Assembly (NCBI GenBank): GCA_964058805.1
Contig: CAXKVV010000263.1
Span: forward strand, 1 to 37,094
Direction: 5' to 3'
DNA from: Schoenoplectus triqueter
Taxonomy: Eukaryota > Streptophyta > Magnoliopsida > Poales > Cyperaceae
DNA length: 37,094 nucleotides
Within the stretch, counting starts at the first letter, position 1, and each line of letters opens with the position of its first letter. Shown in pieces: positions 1 through 9,063 of the stretch. Below the pieces are notes generated by a model. That model was not told where the DNA came from, searched no databases, and saw nothing but the letters and a program-made list of their open reading frames with translations. Position numbers and translations under genes: made by a program.

Positions 1-633
1 CACATTTGCTCCACTTGGCACCTAACTTATTGTCCAACAAGGTTTGTAGAACTAATGCCAGGTGTTTCTTATGAGCTTGTAAATATGGACTATAGATTAG
101 AATGTCATCGAAGAACACAAGAACAAACCGGCAGAGATAAGGTCTGAAGATTTGGTTCATCAATGCTTGGAAAGTGGCCGGAGCATTGGTGAGCCCAAAG
201 GGCATCACCTGGAATTCATAGTGGCCGTCATGGGTACGAAAAGTGATTTTAGCTATGTCTTCGGAATGCATACGGATTTGGTGATAGCCCGACCGCAGGT
301 CAATTTTAGAAAAATGCTTGGCGCCATGCAATTCATCCAACAAGTCATCAATGATGGGAATTGGATACTTGTTTTTTATGGTGATGGAATTCAATTGACG
401 GTAGTCGATGCAAAGACGCCAACTTCTGTCTTTTTCTTGAAAAGGAGCGCGGGGGAGGCAAAAGGGCTAGTGGAAGGACGAATGACCGATGTTTTCAGCA
501 ACTCAGCCACTATTTTTTCCAATTCCAGTCTTTGAAAGTATGAATATCAGTATGGTCTCAGGTTCACCCGTTTAGTTGCAGGGATTAAAGGGATTTGATG
601 GTCAATAGGGCGCACTGGGGGAAGGGAAGTGGG
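1..633 (-). pseudogene. Gypsy reverse transcriptase, partial at the window edge
   Basis: The minus strand encodes the fingers and palm of a Ty3/gypsy reverse transcriptase. Visible blocks are [11 protein letters not shown] (about 400-430), the [10 protein letters not shown] block (about 275-305), [13 protein letters not shown] (about 165-205) and the catalytic FFDDILIYS, whose two aspartates are coded at 104-109. The stretch from about 540 to 1 is open, while TGA at 547-549 and TAA at 634-636 break the linker from the protease. It is cut by the window start, so RNase H and integrase cannot be assessed. The plus-strand reading frame over the same bases (152-535) is an antisense shadow. Confidence 0.92.
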
Positions 634-867
634 TTATTCAAAGACTGCAGAAAACTGTTGTAGGACATAATGGAATTCAGTTGGAACATTGTTTAAAGAT
701 GGAAACACTGAATTGGGATTAGCTTCACACAGCCATATCTGGGCTATCATCACTTCATTGCCATCCTTAAGTTCTTTGTCAACTTGAATGCCCTCACAGA
801 AATGAACAACAACATTCTCATCCTGAACTTGAAGCCTCACTTTACAGCCATTATTATCGAACTCAAT

Positions 868-2299
868 CTATTTTTTATTCCACCCAATTAACATGGGCTC
901 AAATTTAGATAACCAATCCAATCCAAGGATTAAATCATAACCCTGAATTTGCAATAAACGAAAATCACCCGAAAAATCATGACCTTGAAGAGAGAATTGG
1001 AGAGCTGGACATTTAGAATCTGTCACCATTCGGGCGCCATTTGCTACCATTATAATTAAGGGATGTGTTTCTTCAATGATAATATTCTGATCTCGAAGAA
1101 CAAGAGGGTCAACGAAACTATAGGTGCTACCACTATCCAGAAGAGCACAAACCAGTTTTTGCCCAATTTGTCCTTTGAACCGCATTGTGTTTTGTTTAAG
1201 ATGAGACTGAGTAGCATGTAAAGACACCACTGCCTCCTCAGTTTCAATCTCCTCATCGTGTGAGTCTGGTAACTCAGAGGCCAAGGACTCATCAGTTGGT
1301 TGTTCATGACCCAAGAACATTTGAACCTTCACTTTACACTGGTGCCCCGGAAAGTACTTTTCCCCACATTTGAAACACAAACCTAGCAGTCTCCTTTGAT
1401 CAATTAGGTTATTTTTTGGAACAATGGAGGTGTTTACTGGTTTGGAATATGAAGGAGCTGGCACAGAACGAGTGGTACCCTTCAATTTTCTGAATTGGGC
1501 ATCTAAGGCAGTATCCATATGCAAGGCATACTCAAAGGCATCATCCAGAGTCTGAGGTTTAAATGTTTTGACAAATGCCCTTAACTCAGTTTTTTAAACC
1601 CCCAATAAACACATCCAAAAAATCTATTTCAGACAGTAAATGATTCTCCAACAGTAATTTAGAACGCAAGCGTTCGAAACGCTCAATGTACTCCTCAGTG
1701 GAACCAGATTGATGCAACTCAAACAATTCTTCCATGTCGTTTTTTATATTGGTACGATTAAACCTCTTCCTGATGAGCTTAACTAAATCGGACCAGTCAG
1801 GGGGATCATGATCAATAAGAAATCTATCATACCATTCACTAGCATGATCTTGGAATTGGATAGTGGCTAAATGAGTGCGCAAGTGATCCGATACTTGGTA
1901 CATCTCAAAATACGACTAACAACGACGCAACCACTCAACCGTATTATTTTCGTTAAAACTAGGACAGTCAGCACGAGGCAAGTGGTACCTTTCAACAACG
2001 GATTGCATCCGAGAACCAGATCCAGCTTGTGGAGCTCTCCGATCATGGGTCATGGTACGTGTAGGATTAGGGGAATGATCAGAATCCAGATCAGGACCTC
2101 GATCAAGGTGAGCAAACTTATCGGACAACTGCTGAAACAAAGATTCTCGAGCACTAGCTGTGTGATGCGCAACCTGCTGAATGACTGTCTGAACGAGCAT
2201 CTTCTGGGTCTCAGCTAAGCGGCGATCAGTATTAGTTTGAAGCGCAGCCGGGGCAGATTCGAGAGTTCTTCCTTTGTAACCATGTCGATCAAGCACCAC
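868..2299 (-). pseudogene. Gypsy gag and aspartic protease, broken
   Basis: The gag capsid part spans 2299 to about 1590. It includes the plant gypsy pattern around 'FNENNTVEWLRRC' and, after an in-frame TAG at 1916-1918, 'QFQDHASEWYDRF'. A one-base insertion in a homopolymer at 1590-1595 shifts frame, and reading resumes toward 1524. A zinc knuckle follows (CFKCGEKYFPGHQC, about 1340-1385; the His is later than in the classic CX2CX4HX4C spacing, as in many plant gypsy gags). Next is the protease site LLDSGSTYS near 1125-1145 and the family-typical 'LILGLDWLSKFEP'. A further in-frame TAG lies at 868-870. The frame up to 634 continues the PR-RT linker. These disruptions show an inactive copy. 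Confidence 0.88.
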
Positions 2300-2373
2300 T
2301 GGAGTTGAGATTAGGATATCACGAGTTAGAACTCACGAATTTCAACTAAAATCAACCACCAGATTGAATCGAT

Positions 2374-2386
2374 GGCTCTGATACCA
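2374..2386 (-). other. Primer-binding site (initiator tRNA-Met type) of the gypsy element
   Basis: The minus strand reads TGGTATCAGAGCC, the usual complement of the plant initiator tRNA-Met 3' end. It lies two bases inside the LTR edge. Confidence 0.85.
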
Positions 2387-2388
2387 AT

Positions 2389-2876
2389 TGTAATGATCTC
2401 TACTGTTCAATGATTAAGCAAGAATGAATTGAAGAAATAAACAGAAATTAATGAAGAAATTAATGGATTTTGAATAAGGACTTTATTGAATAATTATCTC
2501 CGAAATAGAGATAGAGTATTTGAGATTCCTTGCTAGATCGATCATCTCTATAAGATAGGCACAATTGCCTATTTAAATAAAACTAACTATTACAGTAACT
2601 ATCTAGAATAACAGTAATCAGCAAATAAAAGATGCTCAGGACACTGCGCTCTAACGGTCTCCTAACCGTCATTCTTCGGCTTCTCCATTTCCTTCAACGT
2701 TCCCCTCTCTAGTGGCTCCTATGGACTGCACAATAACTCGGGCTTCTTCATTCCAGTTGAGCTCCAGGCCCAGGCCCAACTCGGAGTAATTAAGTAATAA
2801 TCCAACCCCTTTATCTTCTATCCCTTTGACCAATTCAAAATTCTGACTAACGACTCCCAGCCCATCTTCAGCTACA
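2389..2876 (-). repeat. 5' LTR of the gypsy element
   Basis: On the plus strand the inferred LTR starts TGTAATGATC two bases after the primer site and ends CAGCTACA, so the ends form the short inverted repeat TGTA...TACA. The TATA-like TATTTAAATA at 2570-2579 would serve the minus-strand promoter. The left boundary is firm because of the primer site. The right boundary is inferred from the TG/CA ends and from where copia coding similarity stops. The partner LTR is outside the window, so the length of 488 bp is provisional. Confidence 0.65.
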
Positions 2877-3781
2877 ATTGCTAACATTATTGATGACACT
2901 TGTGACATGGTTTGTAGCACCCGTATCGATCACCCATTGAGTCGAATCTTGATTAGAGGTAGAGGGTTGAGTATTGTATGCCTTGAATTTTGGTTGAGAT
3001 TTTCATTCTTGATCTTTGTCATACCTCCTATAGCAAAACCTTGCCTTCACCAATTTTGTCACAAATTTGAGTCGAGGCTTGAGATTGAAGGAGTGCCTCA
3101 TGTCCAAGGAGTAGTCCTCGCAAGGCGGAGAAGGAGAAAGGTCCATTGCATTGAGCGGTGGAGACAGCGGCGATGATTGAGTTGTACTTGCTCCCTAGGA
3201 CATTGATGGTCACAGCAACAAGATCATCATCTGAGATAGGGGACCCCATGAAAGTTAACTCATCGACGATGCGACGGAGCTGGAGAAGATAGGCTGAGCA
3301 AGTTGAAACTCCTTTCTTGATAGTCTGAATTTGGCGGCGGAGCTCATTGAGATGTGAACGAGAATTGGAAGAGAAGAATTCTTCAAGAGACTTCCACAGA
3401 TTCCTCGTAGTTGAATTGGTTGTGACTTGAGCAAGAATTATCTCCGTCAGTTATGATCGGATCCAAGCAAGAAGAAACTGGTCCGTGCGATGCCAAGGAA
3501 GGTACGAAGGGTTGATGAGGATCTGTCCAGAGGAGTCGACGATGGTAGGCTGAGGTGGAGGGGAATCAAAAAAACCGGTAGAGGTCATAGCCATTGATGA
3601 TCGGAAGAATTTGGGACTTCTAGGTAATGAAATTGGTATCATTGAGTTTGACAGTGATTGGGTGGTTCAGAGCTATCATTGAATCGAGGGAATTGGTACT
3701 GATATTGGTTGTACTAGTAGCAGTAGAGTTGTGAGGAGAGGAATTTGGAATGGTTGTGGTTTCATTAGGCGAGGTCGCCAT
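2877..3781 (-). pseudogene. Copia gag and protease start, broken
   Basis: The gag start is taken at the ATG at 3779-3781, about 25 bases after the primer site (MATSPNETTT...). The gag N-terminal motif HPITVKLNDTNFIT is followed by a stop where copia elements have W (TAG near 3617-3619). An extra T in a T-run near 3567-3573 then shifts frame, and an in-frame TAA lies at 3451-3453. The capsid part LNELRRQIQTIKKG...YLLQLRRIVDEL runs at about 3250-3360. The zinc-knuckle region (3000-3070) is frame-shifted, and only part of the Cys pattern remains. The protease site VIDTGATNHVT is intact in one frame at about 2895-2930. The frame is cut at 2876 by the gypsy LTR. Confidence 0.87.
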
Positions 3782-3806
3782 TGATGAAGTGAAGTCTGAG
3801 CCGATT

Positions 3807-3819
3807 GGCTCTGATACCA
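3807..3819 (-). other. Primer-binding site (initiator tRNA-Met type) of the copia element
   Basis: The minus strand reads TGGTATCAGAGCC with no gap to the LTR edge. It is the same 13-base site as in the gypsy element at 2374-2386. Confidence 0.85.
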
Positions 3820-4103
3820 TGTAATGAGAGTGAATTGATAGAAAGCTTAAATAGAACAGATGAATGAAATTGTATTGTATTATTACATTGTTAACTCAAT
3901 ATTACAAAGGGGTTTATACAGAGGAGTACATCAGCTGTAGCTGTAACTAACCTATACATATAGTGTCTAGATTCAGCTAATCATCACCAGTTAACTAAAT
4001 CTTGAATTCTTAGAGTAATTGTACTAAACACAACTGTCTGTTATCATCCTATACAATATCAATAACTAACTAAACTAAGTCTTGAGTATTGTTATCCCTA
4101 ATA
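3820..4103 (-). repeat. 5' LTR of the copia element
   Basis: The plus-strand start TGTAATGAG directly follows the primer site at 3807-3819. A TATA box for the minus-strand promoter (TATAAACC on that strand) lies near 3910-3918. The outer edge is inferred at CCCTAATA (4096-4103), taken as a decayed CCTAACA end; an alternative end is GCGGCA at 4112. The partner LTR is not in the window. Confidence 0.65.
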
Positions 4104-4125
4104 TAGCGGCAGCGCTCTCTCATCT

Positions 4126-6136
4126 CACTACAGGAAAGTATCGTATTTGCATCGGCACTTTTTTATTAGCATCAGCAAAAAAAAAATTCGACCTCGAAAT
4201 TTTGATTTGAACATATTGCATTAGTAATGCTGATGTAACTATATATTTGTATTTATTTTGCAGATGCAAGTAAGTGTAATTTTTTTTAAAAAAATGAATG
4301 GAAGGGGGCGCACTAAAATGATGATGCACATCAGTACTACATCAGTTCTCGCGGATGTAAATAAATATGATATGTTTTCATCAGTTTAACAGATGCAAAT
4401 AAATTTCCTCCAGTTGGCGCTGAAAAACTAGAAAATTCCCTCCAGTTGTTGCTGAATCGTTGGATACAGTTGAAGATGGATCTGCACCCTTAATTCTAGG
4501 TTTAAACCTTTTAACTCACTCACCCATCCCATTTTTCTGATTCTCTCTCTCTCTTATCGTTCTCTCCAACCCATGGCGACTGCATCAACAATCGTGCAGA
4601 AATAATTTCCCTCCCATCGCCTCTTCTCCTCCTCCATTCTCTCCCCTCACTCAATATCTTCTCCCTCCTCCGTTCGCATCCCCCTCGCAAGCCTCAGCAC
4701 GACCTTATGAGCACGACTATATTCAGGTCGAGATTTTAGTTGAAAAGGACTCTCATAAGATTATTCTCATCGGCCGGGTATGAATTTAGATGTTTGGATT
4801 TTATTAGTGGTGAACCATTTGTTATACTTTGCATATAATGTGAGGTCAGAGCTTTTTTTTTATAATTATATAACAAATAAAATTATTTCAGGAAGGGAAA
4901 GCACTGAAGGCATTGGCAACAGCTGCAATGCTTGATATAGAGGATTTTCTACAGAAAAAAGTTTTTTTCGAGGTATTCTATTTATTTTTAACTTTTTTCT
5001 TGAGTTTTTTTTTCATGAAAAAAATCCCTCCTTGATCCAAGAATAGAAAACTGAAGAGACCTACAAGCCGGGCCAAAATAGTACACATTTCAAAATTATT
5101 CAAAAGATCCTCAAGTAACCTTTTTTTCCCACTCATTTTTGGTCCAGAATGAATAAACTTTATTTCAAGCATATCTGACAAAGTAATGAAAGGAAAATTG
5201 TGCTTACATCTAAACATTTTATGGGTTGCTTTTGTTACACTTCCCACTTTTGTTTATGGATATGTTGTGATTTGGTTATTTGGGGAGTATATGAAAATCA
5301 TTTTGGGATCCTGGCAAATATTGGCTGTTCACTGGTGATTAACGGTGCTAAGTCGTATTTCCATAAAATTAACTTTTATAGTCCGATCTAGTTGTCTAAA
5401 TGTTGTATGCAGAAAATGAAAACTTGGATCTTATGAAAATAAAAATGTCAGAAGTTAGTTTATTTAATTTCTATAATTAGTGTTTACTTTGCTGATGAGA
5501 AAATTATACAGATGTCCTAACTTTATGGTATCTTAATTGGCGTCAATCTTCAGAGTTGAATGTTGAAAATTTTAAGAGTTGAATGTTGGAAATTTTGGAA
5601 TGTTACAATGAATTTATGCATGTTGAATGTTGATGTGAATATTTTGAGAAATTTTATTATTAATATCAGTTCTTTTTGGTTTAAATCATGGTATAAATGT
5701 TGGGATTTTGGAAAATCTTGATATGAATGGTGGGTTCATCGCTTTGAAAGATGCAAATAAAGGAAGATATCATCATATTAACGGATGTAATAATGAAAGA
5801 CATCATCTGTTATTAGATGCAAATAAAAGAAGATATCATCATATTAACATATGCTAATATAAATAATTACATCAGTATTATGCTTGTAAAAAATTAATAT
5901 TTACTTCAGGGAACAAATGAAAATAATAGTGAATCTTGTATCTGTCTTTCCTGATATAATAAAATACTGATGCAAATAAAAAATCAGATGCAATTGATTA
6001 TCACCATCAAGTGTATTTACATCTGCGCTTTGCATCAGCTTTCGGATGCTAAAGACGTTTAGCATAAGCCTACTGATGTAAATAGTATTTATTGCATTTG
6101 ATTTGTCAGATGTAAATGCGACACTCTCCTGTAGTG
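4126..6136. mobile_element. CACTA (En/Spm-like) non-autonomous transposon carrying captured gene exons
   Basis: The left end reads CACTACAGGAAAGTATCG and the right end, reverse-complemented, reads CACTACAGGAGAGTGTCG. The inverted repeat extends about 28 bases with four mismatches. Both ends are flanked by TCT (4123-4125 and 6137-6139), the 3-bp target duplication expected of CACTA elements. The interior, from about 5740 inward from the right end and again near 4200-4400, is full of short GATGCAAATAA / ATCAG-type motifs, which look like subterminal transposase-binding repeats. One unit (GATGCAAATAAA... followed by AGATATCATCATATTAAC) occurs twice, at about 5751 and 5817. No transposase is visible. 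The cargo at 4715-4972 is described separately. Confidence 0.9.
4715..4972 (+). pseudogene. Captured exons of an Era-type GTPase KH domain
   Basis: Two exons and their intron lie inside the CACTA element. Exon A (about 4715-4777) codes DYIQVEILVEKDSHKIILIGR. Intron GTATGA...TTTCAG spans 4778-4891. Exon B (4892-4972) codes EGKALKALATAAMLDIEDFL followed by QKKVFFE, then a GT that could be the next donor. Joined, the frame is kept and gives the KH domain with its GXXG loop (GREG) as found near the C-terminus of plant Era-like GTPases, which bind small-subunit rRNA in organelles. The retained intron shows DNA-level capture, not a processed copy. The GTPase domain is absent. A CT-rich leader and ATGGCGACTGC at about 4537-4605, upstream, may come from the same or another gene; that part is a guess. 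Confidence 0.82.
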
Positions 6137-6377
6137 TCTCCGATCGCCATACCTAGTAGCACTGCAAGTTCAAGTGAGAACAATGGATGGTACGATGAGG
6201 ATTCCATTAGACTGGCCGGTGCCGCCTCATGTTCTGGTGGCACGCCGGAGCGATTCAAGCGGAATGGCATTTTCTCGGGGTAGCAGTCGAGGTAGAACAG
6301 TTGAAGGCCGTGATCTTCAACAACTGCGGAATGAGGTTTGGAGGATGACCGGCTTTCTTGATGGACCACAATTTTGA

Positions 6378-8468
6378 CTTTTTCTGATGAAATTATTCTC
6401 TTTTTCTCTGTGTATGACTGAACAAAGAAATTGTTTCCATTTGACATACAAGTGCATACATTAAACTTAACTATTCATTAATGCTATATACATATCTAAC
6501 ATATATATTAATTGGTTATCTATTTATTTCCCTGACAGATGACCACCATTTTTTGGTGACGACGTCTACTTTTCTACGTACCATTAAACAACGTTTCTCT
6601 ATATTCAATATAACTCCTGCGGTCCTGCCTCCTGGCATTGCAAGCAAGAGGGGAAATTTTAATTAAACATATATTTCACAATATATAATATATGGTTAAT
6701 TAATTGATGATGACTGGTCTCTATTTAATAAACGTTTGAATCCGTTAATTAAATTAAACATGGTCTAGTAAAAAATAATGATTTAATTGACCCTACTACA
6801 AGACAAATATGTGCCTGAGTCTATCACAGAACAGAAGCTCAGCACTCAAAGAAGTGTGAATCCACACTCAACGGTCCACTTCTGCAATCATTCAAAACTC
6901 AATACCTCTATATTCAAGGAAGGACAAAAAATGCTATCTAAATTTGCTCTCAATGTCAACTTTACACCGTCAAAAATAGTGGCATACGTGTTTAATTGCA
7001 CGTACTATATTTGAAATAAAACACAGATGATCGGATGAGGTGGCTAGCATATTTAATTGCATGTTGTATGTTCATAATTGTCAGATATTTCATATTTTCA
7101 CGAAATTAATTATTGTTAACCAGGATATGTAGACATATATGATCGATGAAAAAATTTTGAGTGCATGTATAATTTGCCCGGTCGTTTTCAACAAAAAGGA
7201 ACAGCACGTGGAGCTCATAAGAAAACATAATATTCTTCATTGACTTTGCCATTATGCAAGAAATTGAAACCAACTGGGAACAAAATTCATGATAAGATTG
7301 AGATGTTACGTACCATGCATACAGCCGTCATGGCCACGGCAGCTACTATATTACATTAATTATTACGCATGCAGATTAGATGCATGTTTGGTAAATATAC
7401 GGACAAAAGAGAGTATTAAAAGCCGTAGAAAATCGAAATTCGATTACAAAATATTTTGCAGAATTCTCATCCGGGTTTCAAAAAAGTTAAATCTCGTGTC
7501 ATTATCTTGACATTTCAGCTGGAAGATAATTTTTATTATCAAAGCATATAGTCAAGAAATGTATTAGTATATTCCAAAAAGTATGTACCGAAAGAAATCA
7601 TTTTGGTCTATAGGCCTAATCAGTGTTTTTAAATGCGGCCGCATAAACCGCATATGTGTATGCAGTGATCTATCCATTATAAAAACTTCATGCAGTTAAG
7701 ATCATACGGTTTTATTAATATGCGACTATACAGATGTCATGCTATTCTTGTCACAGAAGATCACAATACTAATTTAGGTGGAAAAATTGAAAATAATTAC
7801 ATTTGCTTTCTTCGGAGCTCAAACTTGAGCCTAGACACACACTCCCAAGCAAACAACCATTAAATCATTGAATGACTTGTGTCATATATATATTCCCTCT
7901 ATAAGCTATATAATTTTAAGTAATATTTATAAAATTATTCGCATATATAGCTCCGCATTAAGATCCGCATATACAGTGTCTCTCTGCATGTATGAAAAAT
8001 ATTGGACCAACAAAAGAGCATATCTATAGCAGGCAATAAAATATTTAAGCTACGGATTGGGCTGAAAAAGAATGATAAAGACATGAATAGGCACGGATGG
8101 ACACGGATATTTGAGGAATCTGCAAGTCGCTGAGCAGTGGGGTCCATTTGTAAGAGTAACCAAGGGGAGACAATAGAGACAAACTGAGGAGTGGGGCCGG
8201 AGCATAGCAGGGGGAAAAGACTAGAGTTGATCTGATTTGAACTGTCTTTTGTTTTGACATGTCATGCTTGATACTTTCATTAACAGTCCACTAGTCTAAT
8301 AGCATATTATCACTCCCTATGAAAGAAATTAATTTCCTTGAAAAAAGTTGTGTTTCCTATTCTTTTGCAATAAGTCTGACAATAATTGCTGCACATCTGA
8401 TCTGATCCATTCAAAACCCCTTTCATTTCTCCACAACCTAATGATTGCATCACCTCTCTCTGTATCTC
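6378..8468. other. Intergenic, AT-rich, no gene seen
   Basis: Only short chance frames occur here on both strands. A stretch with repeated GCGGCCGCATAAACCGCATA-like motifs at about 7633-7665 and CCGCAT motifs at about 7950-7975 could be the ends of a decayed MITE, but I could not pair the ends or find a target duplication. The last few hundred bases before 8469 are presumably the upstream region of the S40 gene. Confidence 0.5.
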
Positions 8469-8475
8469 TATAAAT
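8469..8475 (+). promoter_or_regulatory. TATA box of the S40 gene at 8574
   Basis: TATAAAT lies 99 bases upstream of the start codon, after a CT-rich stretch. The paralogue at 30899 has the same heptamer in the matching position, in the shared context CTATAAATTCT, which supports it as the core promoter. Confidence 0.7.
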
Positions 8476-8573
8476 TCTGGCCATCCCTACCTTTTTCTTC
8501 CCAAATTGCAGTACTAAATCGTTACAATCACTGAAAAGGTAAAAGAAAAGACCCTTGAAAGCATTTTTCTATC

Positions 8574-8945
8574 ATGGAAGAACTTCTTGAATCAGAAGTT
8601 ATGTGGCCTGAAAACCTTCATGCAGATGCTATATGCTACAAGACCAACACCAATCCCAACAAGCAACACACTCAAGCACCAAATTACAGTAATAGCAGCA
8701 TTACCTCGACTCCAATTGCCATACCGGGTACCTCGAACACCATTTTATTGCATGATCGAAGCAATCGGTTGATGGAGGAGTGCATTGACGAGCAGGTGCC
8801 GCCACATGTTCTGATGTCACGCAAGAGAAATACTGAAAATTTGGCATTTCCTCTTTGCAGCGGCCATGGTCGGACGCTAAAAGGTCGCGATCTCAGTGAT
8901 GTGCGCAATACAGTGTGGAGGATGACTGGTTTCCTTGATGGATGA
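8574..8945 (+). CDS. Protein S40-like / senescence regulator (DUF584 family), 123 aa
   Basis: An intact single-exon frame. The N-terminus MEELLESEVMWPE is the family's typical opening; a serine-rich linker includes STPIAIPG (about residues 44-51). The C-terminal core has PPHVLMSRKR (about 80-89), then GHGRTLKGRDL (about 99-109) and VRNTVWRMTGFLDG (about 112-123). S40 proteins are small, largely nuclear regulators linked to leaf senescence and stress responses in barley and Arabidopsis; no enzymatic activity is known. The length is normal for the small subgroup. The ATG was chosen because the conserved N-terminus starts exactly there and a TATA box sits 99 bases upstream. A broken paralogue lies at 4104-6377 and a second intact one at 30899-31255, both in the same orientation. 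Confidence 0.92.
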   Translation: MEELLESEVMWPENLHADAICYKTNTNPNKQHTQAPNYSNSSITSTPIAIPGTSNTILLHDRSNRLMEECIDEQVPPHVLMSRKRNTENLAFPLCSGHGRTLKGRDLSDVRNTVWRMTGFLDG

Positions 8946-9053
8946 TAAATTGATATGTACAGAATTGTTTATTTTTGTTCGCATTGTAGATGATTAATTC
9001 AATTTGTTTATAGTAACGATGAGAATATTGAAGTTCTCATGTTGTAAATGAGA

Positions 9054-9063
9054 AATAAATAAA
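9054..9063 (+). terminator. Polyadenylation signals of the S40 gene
   Basis: Two overlapping AATAAA hexamers (9054-9059 and 9058-9063) lie about 110 bases after the stop codon, in a T-rich 3' flank. Placement is plausible for a plant 3' UTR, but no transcript evidence is available. Confidence 0.5.

Larger units (their letters stand above)
1..2876 (-). mobile_element. Ty3/gypsy LTR retrotransposon, 5' portion, degenerate
   Basis: Read on the minus strand, the order is 5' LTR, initiator-Met tRNA primer site, gag with a zinc knuckle, aspartic protease, then reverse transcriptase running off the window start. PR directly before RT, with no integrase seen between them, is the gypsy order. Coding lesions are a TAG at 1916-1918, a one-base shift in the T-run at 1590-1595, a TAG at 868-870, a TAA at 634-636 and a TGA at 547-549, so this copy cannot make its proteins. 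The rest of pol and the 3' LTR should lie left of the window. The right end falls inside a copia protease region, which implies insertion into that older element. Confidence 0.9.
2877..4103 (-). mobile_element. Ty1/copia LTR retrotransposon, 5' portion, interrupted by the gypsy element
   Basis: On the minus strand there is a roughly 285-bp LTR, a primer site directly abutting it, a gag of the UBN2/copia type, and the start of the protease (VIDTGATNHVT, about 2895-2930). Similarity stops at the proposed gypsy LTR edge at 2876/2877, so the rest of pol probably lies beyond the gypsy 3' end, left of the window. Stops and frameshifts make it inactive. The element's 5' end abuts an S40-like exon remnant at about 4104. 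Confidence 0.85.
4104..6377 (+). pseudogene. S40/senescence-regulator (DUF584) gene, split by CACTA and truncated by copia
   Basis: The coding remnant is in two pieces: about 4104-4125 and 6137-6377. Without the CACTA element and one TCT copy, the junction reads SALSSPIAIPS, matching SSPIAIPS in the intact paralogue at 30899 and STPIAIPG in that at 8574. The 3' piece carries the family signature PPHVLVARR, GRTVEGRDL, and RNEVWRMTGFLDG, ending PQF then TGA at 6375-6377, three residues past the paralogue end. The SPIAIPS frame and the PPHVLVARR frame differ, so a frameshift lies between about 6150 and 6215. The 5' part is missing where the copia LTR begins. An internal ATG at 6174 could give 67 residues, but nothing supports use of it. 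Confidence 0.85.

Noticed and set aside
152..535. 127-codon plus-strand frame
   Set aside because: It is antisense to the reverse transcriptase; the minus strand carries the conserved RT blocks.
4537..4605. Start of a gene (ATGGCGACTGC...)
   Set aside because: The frame stops after ten codons; it lies within the CACTA element and may be captured leader sequence, but identity cannot be shown.
6174..6377. Intact short S40 gene of 67 aa
   Set aside because: The family N-terminus is missing, upstream S40 motif is in another frame, and the region before it is split by a transposon.
7633..7990. Possible hAT element with GCGGCCGCATAAACCGCATA motifs
   Set aside because: I could not match two ends or find a target duplication.
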